64,000 nucleotides of DNA from Flavilitoribacter nigricans DSM 23189 = NBRC 102662 (GCF_002646595.1 NZ_PDUD01000031.1:1-64000), one strand, 5' to 3'; positions 37,924 to 47,824 are shown, counted from the stretch's first letter. Notes: generated by a model from the letters alone, not told the origin. Numbers and translations are program-made.

Positions 37924-38385
37924 TTATCGAAGCAAGGAGATCTGCCCCAGGTGATAAAAATCGTGCTGGACCACGCCGTTGATAAGGAAGGCGAAATTGT
38001 AGGTTCTCTGGGGTACGGTCTGACCGAGCAGCGACTCAGGGCTTCGCTGCAACTGATCAATGATGGCTACGTGCAACTGGTGATAGTTCTTCCGGGCTTC
38101 GTCCCACATTTCCGGCCGGGCGGATGGGTGATCCGGATATTCCACGCCATCATTCTGGCTGAGCGTGAAAACGCTGTCGCCCTGCAATCTTTTTAACAGA
38201 AAGGTACGCCAAGCGTTTAGGTGCTGCAGGATCTCCAGGATGGAATGTCGGTTTTCCAGCTTTTTTTGGAGTGCGGTTGCCCCGTCGATCCCGTCGAGCA
38301 GATCTTGGGTTCCAACGGCGACCCAGTTGTTGCCGGAATAAAGGTCTTCCAGTTGTCTGATGAGAGCGCTGATAGTGGGTTGCAT
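37924..38385 (-). CDS. DinB-like metal-binding protein
   Basis: A 153-residue four-helix protein from the ATG at 38385 (MQPTISAL); a GTG at 38424 would add 13 residues. The DinB/DUF1569-type histidines are in LQHLNAWR (first helix pair) and VQHDFYHLGQI (last helix), the three positions that normally bind a metal. Members act as thiol-dependent transferases or have unknown roles. It is 103 bp from the divergent padR operator and its stop converges on no gene. Confidence 0.85.
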   Translation of the reverse strand: MQPTISALIRQLEDLYSGNNWVAVGTQDLLDGIDGATALQKKLENRHSILEILQHLNAWRTFLLKRLQGDSVFTLSQNDGVEYPDHPSARPEMWDEARKNYHQLHVAIIDQLQRSPESLLGQTVPQRTYNFAFLINGVVQHDFYHLGQISLLR

Positions 38386-38455
38386 AGACAAAGCATTAAT
38401 GAAGAAGGCCGTGAAAGAGTCCACAGCCTTCTTCCGGACAACAATCGGTCCTATA

Positions 38456-39670
38456 TTAATTGAATTCGAGATCGTATTCCACTACCTCGCCGGCCCGGTC
38501 GACCATCTCGACCCGGTATTTGCCCTTCTTCAGTACGAGGTAGGTATTATCGTTCGGTGTGCTTAATTCAATGATGTCCATCGGCATCGCCTCCGGCACC
38601 TCGCCCACCGGGTAGGCTTTGACCAGCACGGGAAATTGGTCCTTTTCCAACAGTTCACTTTTCACCTTCACGAAGGTATGGTCCGGTAGGTGATAAAGCC
38701 AGTCCGGCCGGTTTTTGCGGTACTTCGTCCGCGGATGGTAGACCATGATATCAAAGTGATCTTCACCGGGTTTCCCGTTGAACACCTCTCCCGAACCGTT
38801 GATCAGTACGCTGACATCTTCCGCTTTCACCATTTTGTAATACGGACTTTCCGCATCCAGGAAGCGTTCGCTCAGCGCATCCTGATAGATGGTGAGTGGG
38901 TCGATATCGGAAAGCTGTTTGATCAGGTGGGCCATGTAGTAGGTATCTTCCCGCTTCGGGTAGTTGCTTTCGATAGCGTGGTACCAGCCGCAATGGATCA
39001 CGACCTTGCCGTCCGGGTGATCTTCCATGAACTGCAGGATATTTTTCGCCTGCTGCACGTCCCGCTCCTCGCCGGAGGTGGCCCGTTCGTAGCCGAAAAC
39101 CTCAAAACCCATTGCAATCGCCTCCCGGATCATGTTGCTCATCTGGGGTTCACGGGTATAGGTGCCGCTTACCGGACCGTTCAGCGGGTAACCCCGTTGC
39201 TGCAATTCCGTGTCCAGCAGGAGATTCTCCGGGTCTTCGATACTGGTATTCAGCGCTTCGATACCCAGATAACGGAAACCGTTCCCGTAAAGGGTGGCCA
39301 GCATATTGCGGGTGAATACCCGGTGCTGGATCTTATGGTGGGCTTCGCTGATGATCACCAGTTCTTCGTCTTTGGTACGCTGTTCCAGGTAGCGGTAGGC
39401 ATTGACCGGCCGGTATTGCTGGAAATCCGCCTTTTCGGCGGCCGACATCGCATCCAGTCCCCAGGCCAGCGGCACTTCGTACTGATCCAATGCCTCGCGG
39501 TATTTCCCGATGTAGGTGAACAGGTAAGCCGCCGAAGCCTCGTGCAGCTTTCCGGCCTTCAGTTCCTCCAGGATCTGGTCACTGAATTTCAGATCGTACA
39601 TCTGGATCCGCTGCGCCGGAAGGGCCTGCACCGTGAGCGCGATCAACAAGAACAGTATGGGATAACGCAT
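38456..39670 (-). CDS. Exported EreA/TIKI/ChaN-like protein
   Basis: A 404-residue protein from the ATG at 39670 (MRYPIL) with a signal peptide (to ~19); a TTG at 39703 is less likely. The central domain has ELVIISEAHH near residue 105 and VVIHCGWYHAIE near 230, which match the metal-site motifs (GE/SE-x-HH and H-G-x-x-H) of the EreA/ChaN/TIKI superfamily. Those proteins act as haem-binding proteins, metalloproteases or macrolide esterases, so the activity here is open. The last ~100 residues (LVLKKGKYRVEMVD) form a separate small beta domain. It is 70 bp from the DinB-like gene on the same strand. Confidence 0.6.
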   Translation of the reverse strand: MRYPILFLLIALTVQALPAQRIQMYDLKFSDQILEELKAGKLHEASAAYLFTYIGKYREALDQYEVPLAWGLDAMSAAEKADFQQYRPVNAYRYLEQRTKDEELVIISEAHHKIQHRVFTRNMLATLYGNGFRYLGIEALNTSIEDPENLLLDTELQQRGYPLNGPVSGTYTREPQMSNMIREAIAMGFEVFGYERATSGEERDVQQAKNILQFMEDHPDGKVVIHCGWYHAIESNYPKREDTYYMAHLIKQLSDIDPLTIYQDALSERFLDAESPYYKMVKAEDVSVLINGSGEVFNGKPGEDHFDIMVYHPRTKYRKNRPDWLYHLPDHTFVKVKSELLEKDQFPVLVKAYPVGEVPEAMPMDIIELSTPNDNTYLVLKKGKYRVEMVDRAGEVVEYDLEFN

Positions 39671-39835
39671 AGTAATTTTTTTTCGCAAAGTAAAAGCTTT
39701 CAATTGGTTATCATATTTGATTTAAAGAACATTTAACGAAGAGCGGGGACTCACTCATTGCGTAGACCGGGGTTTAAATTATTAAGCTGATGTTAAATAT
39801 GAACCGTCCGCCTTGAAGGTGGCCGGCTACTGCCC

Positions 39836-42043
39836 TTAATTGAGCCAATAGGACACTTTTGCGACCAGCGCCCGGTTTTTAATATTCCAGGGAGCCGGAA
39901 AATAATTATCCGTATACACGATGAACAGGTCCGAAACCGGCTGGTAGCGCCACTGTAGGCGGATGTTGGTGTTGAGGTTGTCGATCTGCTCGTTATACTG
40001 CACAAAAGCCGTCAGGAAAAGGGAATTCGTAAAGGTGACATCCAGTTTCGGGCCGATCAGGAAAAAGTCCACATCCTCGAAAGGCTCCGGGAACTGCAGG
40101 TCGTTGTAGGCCAGGTTCACGGAGATACTTCCGTAGGGCTGAAAGCGGAAATTAAGTTGCCCTTCCACACTGAAGCGGTCCCCGTTGAAAAAACCTCCGT
40201 ACCCGACCTCGAAAGTATAGTTGAGCAATTTTCGGGCATCGGACACATAGCTGAGTTCCAGATTATTCCAGGTAAAAGCTTCGCCGGCATCCAGGAAATT
40301 CCCTTCCGAATTGGTCGGATCAAAGGGATCCAGCAGCCGAATGAACTGGCGTCCGTAGGCCAGTTGCAGTTCACTGCGGTTGAGGAATACCAGTTCGTAG
40401 GCCGCCCGCCACTGGTTATCCGTTTTGTTGAGTTCCGGATCAAAAATGAATTCGGTCTGTAATTCCGGACCGTGATTGGCGATCTTTTGGGATTTGGGAT
40501 AGAATTTGTGCGCTACGCCCACACCGGTGCGGTGGAGTCCCGTACGTCGCACAAAACCCGTTTCCGCCAGGTAGTTCTCTCCCACCAGATCGTAATTGCC
40601 CTCTACCTGCCAGCGTTGGGTGCGGTATTCCAGGTTGGCGGAAGCCGCCAGTGATTTATCGTTCTCCCCGGGAGCCAGGGACTTGTGGACAAAGAACTTA
40701 CCCACCCAGCGACTGTTGGCACTGGCCAGATTGTAGTCCACTCCCACAACGCGATTGTAGTCGTTCAGGCCTTCCGGGATATCCGCTTCGTCGCCGGTAA
40801 GCATTTTATTGACAAAGAAAACCCCAATGTTGGAGCGGGCGAAGATCCGTTTCTGCAGGGAAGCCACGGTAAAGTTGGCGGCCGGTATCTCGTCCTCCGC
40901 TCCGGTTTGCATGTTGAGCAGACCGATCCGCCACTTTTCGTTGAGCTTTCCACTCAGGCGCAGGCCGGCCCGTACCGGACTCTGTAAACCGATCCGGCGG
41001 GAAAAGAAAGGCCGCAGGCCGTCCTTCCCGAAACCGGTGAACAGGTCCTGATTTTCCAGAAAAAAGCGGCGACGCTCCGGAAAGAACAGCTCGAACCGAT
41101 CCAGATTTGTCACCTGTTCATCCACGTCCACCTGGGAGAAATCGGGATTGAAGGTCAGGTCCAGATTGAGGGAAGGTGTGAGAGATATCTTGGCGTCAAT
41201 GCCCGCGTCCACACTCAGCGGATCGCTTGTCTCGGTCTCGTGGTTCCTGGAAGTGCGCGCGGCCACGTAGGGGATGAGGGACATATTCAGCTTCGGTTTG
41301 GGCGGAGGGGCATCCCACTGAAGTGTACCCGCAAAAGCGAGATTGGCCGTCGGGAACTGCCGCGGCACCGGCGCCCAACTGGATTTTTCGTTGCCCTTCA
41401 CATCCATCCGGCTGAAGTTGATCCCCCACTGATCCAGTCCGGCCTTGAACTGCAGGTTGCGCAGCGGGATCTCCATTTCGATCACCCATCGGTCCGAGTA
41501 ATGTTTGACCGCCGAGGTCCATTTGCAATCCCAATCCAGGGAGACCGAACCTCCGTTCGACTGGATGCCGTCCCACTGGGCACCACCGGCCGAAGCGCCG
41601 AAGGAAAAACCATTGGTCTGGTCGTTGTAGGTATCAATGAAGATGAGAAAGTTGTCGTTCGCACCGAAGGAAAAATCCCGGCGGAGAGATTCGATAATAT
41701 TGGGCCCCGGTACCCGCTCGTAGCAGGTGATCCCGAAATAGATATTCCGGTCGTCGTAGCTCATCATCACCTCAGTGGGCGTAGCGGCCAGGCCGGTATC
41801 GATGGGCAGTACGCGCCAGAAATCCCCGGCAATTTCGGCCGATTGCCAGGCGGATTCATCGAGCTGCCCGTCGATCTGGAAAGTGCTTTCCGCTTTCGTG
41901 ATGTTTAAAATGTAATCAGCCCGGTTGGGAGTTCGGTTGTTTTGTCCCTGCAGCCGGCAGGGAATCAGTGTAAGGGTGAGCAGCAAAACGAGGAGGCCCC
42001 GGTAAGCTGCATACTTACCATCGGTAGTTATCGCTCTATTCAT
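39836..42043 (-). CDS. DUF5916 protein with CBM9-like domain, outer-membrane barrel
   Basis: A 735-residue exported protein with a signal peptide (to ~33). Residues ~45-230 form a CBM9-like domain (FQIDGQLDESAWQSAE, YDDRNIYFGITCYE, RWVIEMEIPLRNLQF). The rest is the DUF5916 domain, with NPDFSQVDVDEQVTNLDRFELFFPERRRFFLEN as its signature, then many alternating amphipathic strands ending in WLN-aromatic-like residues, which is the pattern of an outer-membrane beta barrel. The C-terminal residues are KVSYWLN. Function is unknown; family members have been linked to carbohydrate binding or transport. Confidence 0.88.
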   Translation of the reverse strand: MNRAITTDGKYAAYRGLLVLLLTLTLIPCRLQGQNNRTPNRADYILNITKAESTFQIDGQLDESAWQSAEIAGDFWRVLPIDTGLAATPTEVMMSYDDRNIYFGITCYERVPGPNIIESLRRDFSFGANDNFLIFIDTYNDQTNGFSFGASAGGAQWDGIQSNGGSVSLDWDCKWTSAVKHYSDRWVIEMEIPLRNLQFKAGLDQWGINFSRMDVKGNEKSSWAPVPRQFPTANLAFAGTLQWDAPPPKPKLNMSLIPYVAARTSRNHETETSDPLSVDAGIDAKISLTPSLNLDLTFNPDFSQVDVDEQVTNLDRFELFFPERRRFFLENQDLFTGFGKDGLRPFFSRRIGLQSPVRAGLRLSGKLNEKWRIGLLNMQTGAEDEIPAANFTVASLQKRIFARSNIGVFFVNKMLTGDEADIPEGLNDYNRVVGVDYNLASANSRWVGKFFVHKSLAPGENDKSLAASANLEYRTQRWQVEGNYDLVGENYLAETGFVRRTGLHRTGVGVAHKFYPKSQKIANHGPELQTEFIFDPELNKTDNQWRAAYELVFLNRSELQLAYGRQFIRLLDPFDPTNSEGNFLDAGEAFTWNNLELSYVSDARKLLNYTFEVGYGGFFNGDRFSVEGQLNFRFQPYGSISVNLAYNDLQFPEPFEDVDFFLIGPKLDVTFTNSLFLTAFVQYNEQIDNLNTNIRLQWRYQPVSDLFIVYTDNYFPAPWNIKNRALVAKVSYWLN

Positions 42044-42211
42044 TGTTGTTTAAAGTTGGTCGTCAAAAAGGCGGATAAAGCTAGCAAGAATATTTGGAGA
42101 CTTAAAAAAACCGGCTAAATCCGTACCGCTTTGCTTCCCAGGTACCGTTCGGGATTAAATATTGAAGAGCGTTTTGGGCCGCTTATTGACGCTTTGCGAG
42201 TTCGCTTGAGC

Positions 42212-43375
42212 TTAACGGGAAACCATTTCCCGTTCCAGGATCTCTTCGACCATCCGGCTGGCCGCCGCACCATCCCAGTATTCGGGCCGGCTGGGCGCGA
42301 CCTCCAGGCTCAGCGTATGCAAATATTCGTTCCGGATGCGCTCGATATTGTTGCCCACCAATACACTGGCGCCACCGTATTCCCGAAGCGTAACCGGTCG
42401 TTCGGTATTCCAGCGCAGGGTCAGGCAGGGTGTTCCCAACACGCAGCATTCTTCCTGCAGGCCACCGGAATCGGTCAGCATGATCCGGGCGCCCAGGTTC
42501 AGGCGCATCATCTCGTGGTAGCCCAGAGGTTCCAGGAGTACCACGCCCGGATGCTGGAGTACGGCTTCCCAACAATCGAATGCCTGCAGTTGCTTTTTGC
42601 TCCGGGGATGAATAGGCCAGACCAGCGGCTGGTCGGCAGTCACTTCCGTCAACAAAAAATCCATGATGGGCATCAGGATCTGCCGGTGATCGACATTGGA
42701 GGGGCGGTGCATCGTCATTAGGGCAAATTGCCCGTCCCGCAGTCCAGTGACCGGATCCGGCTGGCCTTCGATGCGATTTTGGCGAACGATGGCATTCAGA
42801 TCCAGTTCCTGGGCCTGATCGCGATTGGCTTCCAGCGTATCGATCATAATGTTCCCCACAAAGCGGATCTTTTCCGCCGGCACGCCTTCGCGGAGCAGGT
42901 TTTCTGAGGACATCCGGTCCGGGGTCAGCAGGAGGTCGGAGAGGCGATCCGTGACCAGTCGGTTGATCTCCTCGGGCATGCGCATATCTCCGGAACGCAG
43001 ACCGGCTTCAATATGCGCCACCTTGATGTGGAGCCGCTTGGCGATGACCGAGCAGGCCAGGGTGGCGTTCACATCTCCCACCACTACTACCCAGTCGGGT
43101 TTTTCCGCCAGCAGGACCTTTTCGAATTCGATCATGGTCTGCCCCAACTGTTCGGCGTGACTACCCGAACCGACTTTGAGGTTGATGTCGGGTTCAGGGA
43201 TGTTCAGTGCGGCAAAAAAAGCGGCCGACATCCGCACATCGTAATGCTGCCCCGTATGTACCAGGAGGTGTTGCAGTTCCAGACCGTAGGTCTGCCGCCG
43301 GACTTCCAGGGCACGGATGAACGGGGCGATCTTCATAAAATTCGGTCGCGCTCCAACAACGGAAATGATCTTCAT
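42212..43375 (-). CDS. wecB: UDP-N-acetylglucosamine 2-epimerase
   Basis: A 387-residue GT-B fold enzyme that interconverts UDP-GlcNAc and UDP-ManNAc for surface polysaccharides. The family motifs are present: VVGARPNFMKIAPFI at the start, LVHTGQHYD, VVVVGDVNAT, VAHIEAGLRSGDMRMPEEINR and LTDSGGLQEE near residue 290. The start is the ATG at 43375. No other nucleotide-sugar gene is adjacent; the neighbours are the DUF5916 protein and, divergently, a GH13 enzyme. It is cytosolic. Confidence 0.93.
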   Translation of the reverse strand: MKIISVVGARPNFMKIAPFIRALEVRRQTYGLELQHLLVHTGQHYDVRMSAAFFAALNIPEPDINLKVGSGSHAEQLGQTMIEFEKVLLAEKPDWVVVVGDVNATLACSVIAKRLHIKVAHIEAGLRSGDMRMPEEINRLVTDRLSDLLLTPDRMSSENLLREGVPAEKIRFVGNIMIDTLEANRDQAQELDLNAIVRQNRIEGQPDPVTGLRDGQFALMTMHRPSNVDHRQILMPIMDFLLTEVTADQPLVWPIHPRSKKQLQAFDCWEAVLQHPGVVLLEPLGYHEMMRLNLGARIMLTDSGGLQEECCVLGTPCLTLRWNTERPVTLREYGGASVLVGNNIERIRNEYLHTLSLEVAPSRPEYWDGAAASRMVEEILEREMVSR

Positions 43376-43723
43376 ACTTTTGGTTTTAGGATTTGGAGGA
43401 AATCCGGTTTTTGGGGAGGTGATAGTGATCGATTGACACCCAATATATACGGGGAGGGAGGCGCTTTTGGATGATCAGCTTATAAACAGAGCCCGGACTC
43501 TATTGTTGAAAAAAATATGGTCGGCCCGGTATAAGATCCCACTGATACCATCCATTCGATCCCCAATTTACGTCTTATCCTTACCAGACTCCCTATAGAA
43601 TCTCCATTCTTCACCTAAATTTTGTCCCTGCTTAATATCTTTGCAAAAAGGACCCCGTCCGGAATTCATTCACCGGGTACATTTACGGATGTACTCTCCA
43701 GAAACTAAAAAGCTTAAACGACC
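43376..43723. promoter_or_regulatory. wecB/GH13 divergent intergenic region with -7 element
   Basis: The 348-bp gap between the divergent wecB and GH13 genes holds no gene. TATCTTTG at 43636-43643 matches the Bacteroidota -7 element on the plus strand and would give a ~75-base leader for the GH13 gene; the nearest TTTG (43621) is only 11 bp upstream, so the -33 box is not certain. Confidence 0.45.
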
Positions 43724-45589
43724 ATGATGCGATCCCTACCGTTCAGCGTGCGACCTTTCGCGCTGCTTTTTTTGATGATGTTTTCCTTAGCCCTCCACGC
43801 TCAGGCTGTCCGATTGGATAAAGTGGAACCACCCAACTGGTGGACCGGCATGCAGTGGTCCGAAGTGCAGCTCATGCTGTACGGCGATCAACTGAGTGGC
43901 TGTACCGCCCGCTTCACCGACGAACGTCTGGAGATCCGGGCGATCCACAGCGTACCCAATACCCATTATGCTTTCGTGGATGTCTTCATTCCGGAGGGCC
44001 TTCCGCCCGACGATTACACCCTGATCGTGGAAAATAACGGCAACGAAACCCGTATTGATTTTCCCATTTACGAAAGGGAACGCAGCGGGCCGCGCCATCA
44101 GGGTTTCAGTCAGGACGATGTGGTTTACCTGCTGACGCCGGACCGCTTTGCCAACGGCGATCAGAAGAACGACGACCTGCCCGGACTGGCGGATTTCAAT
44201 CCGGAAGAGGCCGGCAAACGGCACGGGGGCGACCTGCAGGGTATTATCGACCAGCTCGACTTCCTGGCTGATCTCGGCGTTACAACGCTCTGGCTTAATC
44301 CTATTCTGGAAAACAACGGTCCGAACAGCTACCACGGTTACGCCGCGACGGACCTCTATAAGATCGATGCGCGTTTCGGCAGCAATGAAGACTACCGCCG
44401 CCTGGTCGAAGAGGCGCACAAGCGGGGCCTGAAGATCATATTTGACCACGTCAACAACCACATCGGGATCAATCATGCCTGGATGACGGACCTTCCCCGC
44501 CCGGATTGGGTAAACGGTTCAAAAGCGGATCACCTGACCGACAAACACTACCTCCTGTCCATCACCGATCCCTACGCCGCTCCCAACAGTGAGCAACTGC
44601 AGAAGTCGTTCTGGTTCGTGGACGATATGCCCGATCTCAATCAACGCAATCCGTTTCTCGCCAATTACCTGATCCAGAACACCCTCTGGTGGATGGAATA
44701 TACCGGCCTGGACGGTATCCGGGAAGACACCTATCCCTATCCGGATCAGGAATTTCTGGCGGATTGGGTCAAGGCCATCCTTACAGAATATCCCAACGCC
44801 AATATCGTGGGTGAGATCTGGGCGCTCCAGCCCTCCTACATCGCCCAGTTTCAGAAGGAAAGTCATTTCCGGCGGGACTTTGAGACCAATCTGCCCTCTG
44901 TTATGGATTTTCCGCTCAGCGAAGCCCTGCGGTCTTATCTCCGCGGGGAAGGGCGCTTGCGGGATGTGTACGATGTGCTCGCCCAGGATTTTGTGTATAC
45001 AGCCCCTGATCAGCTGCTCACCTTTATCGATAACCACGATATGACCCGTGCGGCCTACGAAGCCAAAGGCGACACCGATCGGCTGAAACAGGCGCTGACC
45101 ATTCTGCTCACTACCCGCGGTATTCCCCAGTTATTATACGCCACCGAGATCGGTATGGTCGGCGGAGAATCCCACATCGAACTGAGAGCGGACTATCCCG
45201 GCGGTTTCCCCGGAGACCGGCGCAGTGCCTTTACAGAAGCGGGACGCACGGAACTCGAAAACGACATATTCCGCACTACCCGGCAACTCCTGCATTTGCG
45301 GAAGCAATACCCCGCACTGCGGCAGGGTCGGCTGGTACATTACCCCATGAACTGGAATAACAATGTTTATAAGTATCTTCGCCTGCACGAATCGGGGGAT
45401 ATCCTCGTGCTGATCAACGGCGACGATGCAGAAAAAAAGGTAGACCTTTCCGAACTGGAACCGCTGCTGGGCAACCGGCTACAACTGCAGGATCTGCTAC
45501 AAGACCGGCAACTTAATTTATCAATCGATGAAGGGATCACCCTGGAAAAAGGAGGCGTACGGATCTTCCTGCTGCGGAACGGCCGCTAA
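43724..45589 (+). CDS. Exported GH13 alpha-amylase/neopullulanase-type enzyme
   Basis: A 621-residue enzyme with a signal peptide (to ~27, LHAQ) and an N-terminal Ig-like cyclomaltodextrinase-type domain (~28-125), then the GH13 barrel (~130-510) and a C-terminal beta domain. All catalytic residues are seen: region I DHVNNH, nucleophile Asp335 in DGIREDTYP, acid/base Glu364 in VGEIW and transition-state Asp439 in FIDNHD. It should act on alpha-1,4-glucans or short maltodextrins in the periplasm, like SusA. No SusC/D pair adjoins it. It probably heads an operon with the methyltransferase 30 bp downstream. Confidence 0.93.
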   Translation: MMRSLPFSVRPFALLFLMMFSLALHAQAVRLDKVEPPNWWTGMQWSEVQLMLYGDQLSGCTARFTDERLEIRAIHSVPNTHYAFVDVFIPEGLPPDDYTLIVENNGNETRIDFPIYERERSGPRHQGFSQDDVVYLLTPDRFANGDQKNDDLPGLADFNPEEAGKRHGGDLQGIIDQLDFLADLGVTTLWLNPILENNGPNSYHGYAATDLYKIDARFGSNEDYRRLVEEAHKRGLKIIFDHVNNHIGINHAWMTDLPRPDWVNGSKADHLTDKHYLLSITDPYAAPNSEQLQKSFWFVDDMPDLNQRNPFLANYLIQNTLWWMEYTGLDGIREDTYPYPDQEFLADWVKAILTEYPNANIVGEIWALQPSYIAQFQKESHFRRDFETNLPSVMDFPLSEALRSYLRGEGRLRDVYDVLAQDFVYTAPDQLLTFIDNHDMTRAAYEAKGDTDRLKQALTILLTTRGIPQLLYATEIGMVGGESHIELRADYPGGFPGDRRSAFTEAGRTELENDIFRTTRQLLHLRKQYPALRQGRLVHYPMNWNNNVYKYLRLHESGDILVLINGDDAEKKVDLSELEPLLGNRLQLQDLLQDRQLNLSIDEGITLEKGGVRIFLLRNGR

Positions 45590-45619
45590 ACTCCCGGCTC
45601 ATCATTTTAATTGAAGCGC

Positions 45620-46267
45620 ATGGACATTCGCATGAACAGCCTGGTGAATGCTATCCAATACTACTGCGAACAGCATTCCGGGCAACCGGATGAAGTACTA
45701 TACGAACTGGAACGCGAAACGGGTCTGAAAACCCTGGCCCCGCAGATGATCTCCGGTCATTTGCAGGGGCAGTTGTTGCAGCTGCTCAGTCAGATCGCCC
45801 GCCCCCGGCATATTCTGGAAGTCGGCACCTTTACCGGCTACGCAACGATCTGTCTGGCCCGCGGACTGGCCGAAGGCGGCCGAATGGACACCATTGAGGT
45901 GAATGCCGAACTGGCCTACATTATCCGGAAATATCTGAAAAAAGCCGGCTTGAAGGATCGTGTGCAACTGCACATCGGCGATGCCCTGGAGATTATTCCC
46001 CGGCTCCCCGGGAACTTTGATCTGATCTTTCTGGATGCCGGCAAACAACACTATCAGGCCTATTACGACCTGCTAATCGACCGGATGCCCAGCGGCGGCC
46101 TCCTGCTGGCGGACAATGTGCTCTGGAGCGGTAAGGTGCTGCACGAAAAACAGGATGCGGATACGGCCACGCTCCACCAGTTCAACGAAATGATCCAGGC
46201 CGACGAACGGGTGGATAAACTGATGCTTCCGCTGCGTGACGGTCTTTATGTGATCCGCAAAAAATAG
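45620..46267 (+). CDS. Class I SAM-dependent O-methyltransferase
   Basis: A 215-residue COMT-type (O-methyltransferase family 3) enzyme, counted from the ATG at 45620; a TTG at 45611 and another ATG at 45632 are alternatives. The SAM loop ILEVGTFTGYATICLA is near residue 60, the acidic residue IEVNAEL after strand 2, the GDALEIIP loop, and FDLIFLDAGKQHYQAYYD with the metal-binding Asp and Asn-containing LLADNVLWSGKV. It methylates an O-group on a small molecule. The next gene starts 3 bp after its stop. Confidence 0.9.
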   Translation: MDIRMNSLVNAIQYYCEQHSGQPDEVLYELERETGLKTLAPQMISGHLQGQLLQLLSQIARPRHILEVGTFTGYATICLARGLAEGGRMDTIEVNAELAYIIRKYLKKAGLKDRVQLHIGDALEIIPRLPGNFDLIFLDAGKQHYQAYYDLLIDRMPSGGLLLADNVLWSGKVLHEKQDADTATLHQFNEMIQADERVDKLMLPLRDGLYVIRKK

Positions 46268-46270
46268 CAA

Positions 46271-47215
46271 ATGTCTAACCGGGACGCATACCGTAGTTTT
46301 TGCCGGGAGATCCCCGATCTGCCCGTTTTTATGGAACCCTGGTACCTTGATGCGGCCCGGAACGGGGAAAGTTGGGATGCAGCCCTCGTCCGGGACGGAG
46401 ATTGCACGGTAGCGGCCCTCCCCTATTTTACCAAGAAGCAGTACATTTTTAACGTCATTACCCAGCCGGTATTCGTCAAACATCTGGGCCCGATCCTGCA
46501 TCCCGATCGGCGGGACCTCAGTGATCAACACAAATATTACCGGCAATTGATCGAGCAGCTACCGACGGTGGATTGCTTCAAGCAGCATTTTCATCCGGGC
46601 GTCAGCAACTGGTTGCCTTTTTACTGGCAGGGATACCGACAGACCCTGCGGTACACCTACCGACTGGACATCAGCGATCTAGACCAGGTGTGGTCCGGCA
46701 TTACCGGTAATAAACGCCGGGAGATCGCTAAAGCTGAAAAGCTACTACAGCTCCGGCACGACCTGCCGCTGGAAGCGCTCTACCGGGTCAATAAAATGAG
46801 TTTCGACCGCCAGCAGATCGCGATCCCCTACAGCCTGGATCAGCTTTCCCGTCTCGATCGGGCGCTGGATGAACACCAGTCGCGTCAGCTATTTTTCGCC
46901 GTAGATGATAGCGGGAACATCCACTCCGTGGCCTTCCTCATCTGGGACCGCCAACGGGCCTACTTCCACCTGGCCGGAGATGATCCGGCTCTGCGCAAGA
47001 GCTACGGCGGCTTTTGGCTCATCTGGCAGTGTATCCGCTACGCTCACCTGTCTCTCGGACTTCGGGAATTCGATTTTGCGGGTAGCATGTTGCCCGAGGT
47101 GGAACCGATTCGACGACGGTTCGGCGCCCACCAGGTACCGTATTCTTTTGTGTGGAAATATCATTCGGGCCTGTATGCCGGATTGGATTGGATGAAGGAA
47201 CGGCTGGGCATTTAA
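46271..47215 (+). CDS. FemAB/CelD-like acyltransferase
   Basis: A 314-residue protein of the FemAB-like (BioF2/CelD) acetyltransferase type. The late GNAT-like half has RREIAKAEKLLQLRHD, SVAFLIWDRQRAYFHLAGDDPALRKSYGGFWLIW and FDFAGSMLPEVEPIRRRFGA, which match the C-terminal GNAT fold of this group. Members transfer acyl groups or amino acids to cell-envelope or polysaccharide precursors. It begins 3 bp after the methyltransferase stop, so the two share an mRNA, perhaps in envelope-glycan modification; the direct substrate is unknown. Confidence 0.8.
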   Translation: MSNRDAYRSFCREIPDLPVFMEPWYLDAARNGESWDAALVRDGDCTVAALPYFTKKQYIFNVITQPVFVKHLGPILHPDRRDLSDQHKYYRQLIEQLPTVDCFKQHFHPGVSNWLPFYWQGYRQTLRYTYRLDISDLDQVWSGITGNKRREIAKAEKLLQLRHDLPLEALYRVNKMSFDRQQIAIPYSLDQLSRLDRALDEHQSRQLFFAVDDSGNIHSVAFLIWDRQRAYFHLAGDDPALRKSYGGFWLIWQCIRYAHLSLGLREFDFAGSMLPEVEPIRRRFGAHQVPYSFVWKYHSGLYAGLDWMKERLGI

Positions 47216-47281
47216 AGCCGTTTGGATATTCTGGAACATTGATCTGGAGGCCACAGCCGGCACCTGTCGTGGCACAAGTCC

Positions 47282-47824
47282 TTATAAGTCCTTTACCATG
47301 TACCACATTTTCGCCAATTCCGGATCCCGCATGGCAACCTTGGTGTAAGCCGTAGCGCCGGAGATCTCAAAACCATGTTTTTGGTAGAATTGGATGCTCT
47401 CCGTACTGCTTTGCATGGATTCCAGCCAGAGATAGGTACAGCCGTCCCGCCGGGCCTGTTGCAGGGCACAGGACATCAAGCGACTGCCGGCGCCCTTGCC
47501 CATAGCGCGTTGCAGGAGATAGATGCGGTTGACATAACCACCTTTCTGTTCCCTGCCGGGTAACTTTTCCTTCCGAAAGTACATTAAATAGCCAAGGGGC
47601 TGCCCCTCTTCTTCCACCAGCCAGATCATCCCGTTTTCGTCTTCCAGTGTGTCCCGAAAAAATTCCGGCGTGTAGGCAGAGGCAAAAAAACGGTCCAGAC
47701 CTTCCGGAGTCCAGAGGTAAGTGAAATGCTGGCGGTAGGCTTCCATGCCCAAACGAGACAACAGATGGCAGTCCTCCGGAACCGCCCGGCGAATGCTGAT
47801 TGACGGGGAAGATGAGGCATTCAT
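47282..47824 (-). CDS. GNAT-family N-acetyltransferase
   Basis: A 180-residue GNAT protein from the ATG at 47824 (MNASSSPS); longer in-frame starts add a low-complexity stretch. The acetyl-CoA loop is YLLQRAMGKGAGSRLM near 113-128, and SIQFYQKHGFEI is the following motif. It is close to RimI- or ribosomal-type N-acetyltransferases of the general GNAT clade; the acceptor cannot be told. It converges on the FemAB-like gene. Confidence 0.85.
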   Translation of the reverse strand: MNASSSPSISIRRAVPEDCHLLSRLGMEAYRQHFTYLWTPEGLDRFFASAYTPEFFRDTLEDENGMIWLVEEEGQPLGYLMYFRKEKLPGREQKGGYVNRIYLLQRAMGKGAGSRLMSCALQQARRDGCTYLWLESMQSSTESIQFYQKHGFEISGATAYTKVAMRDPELAKMWYMVKDL

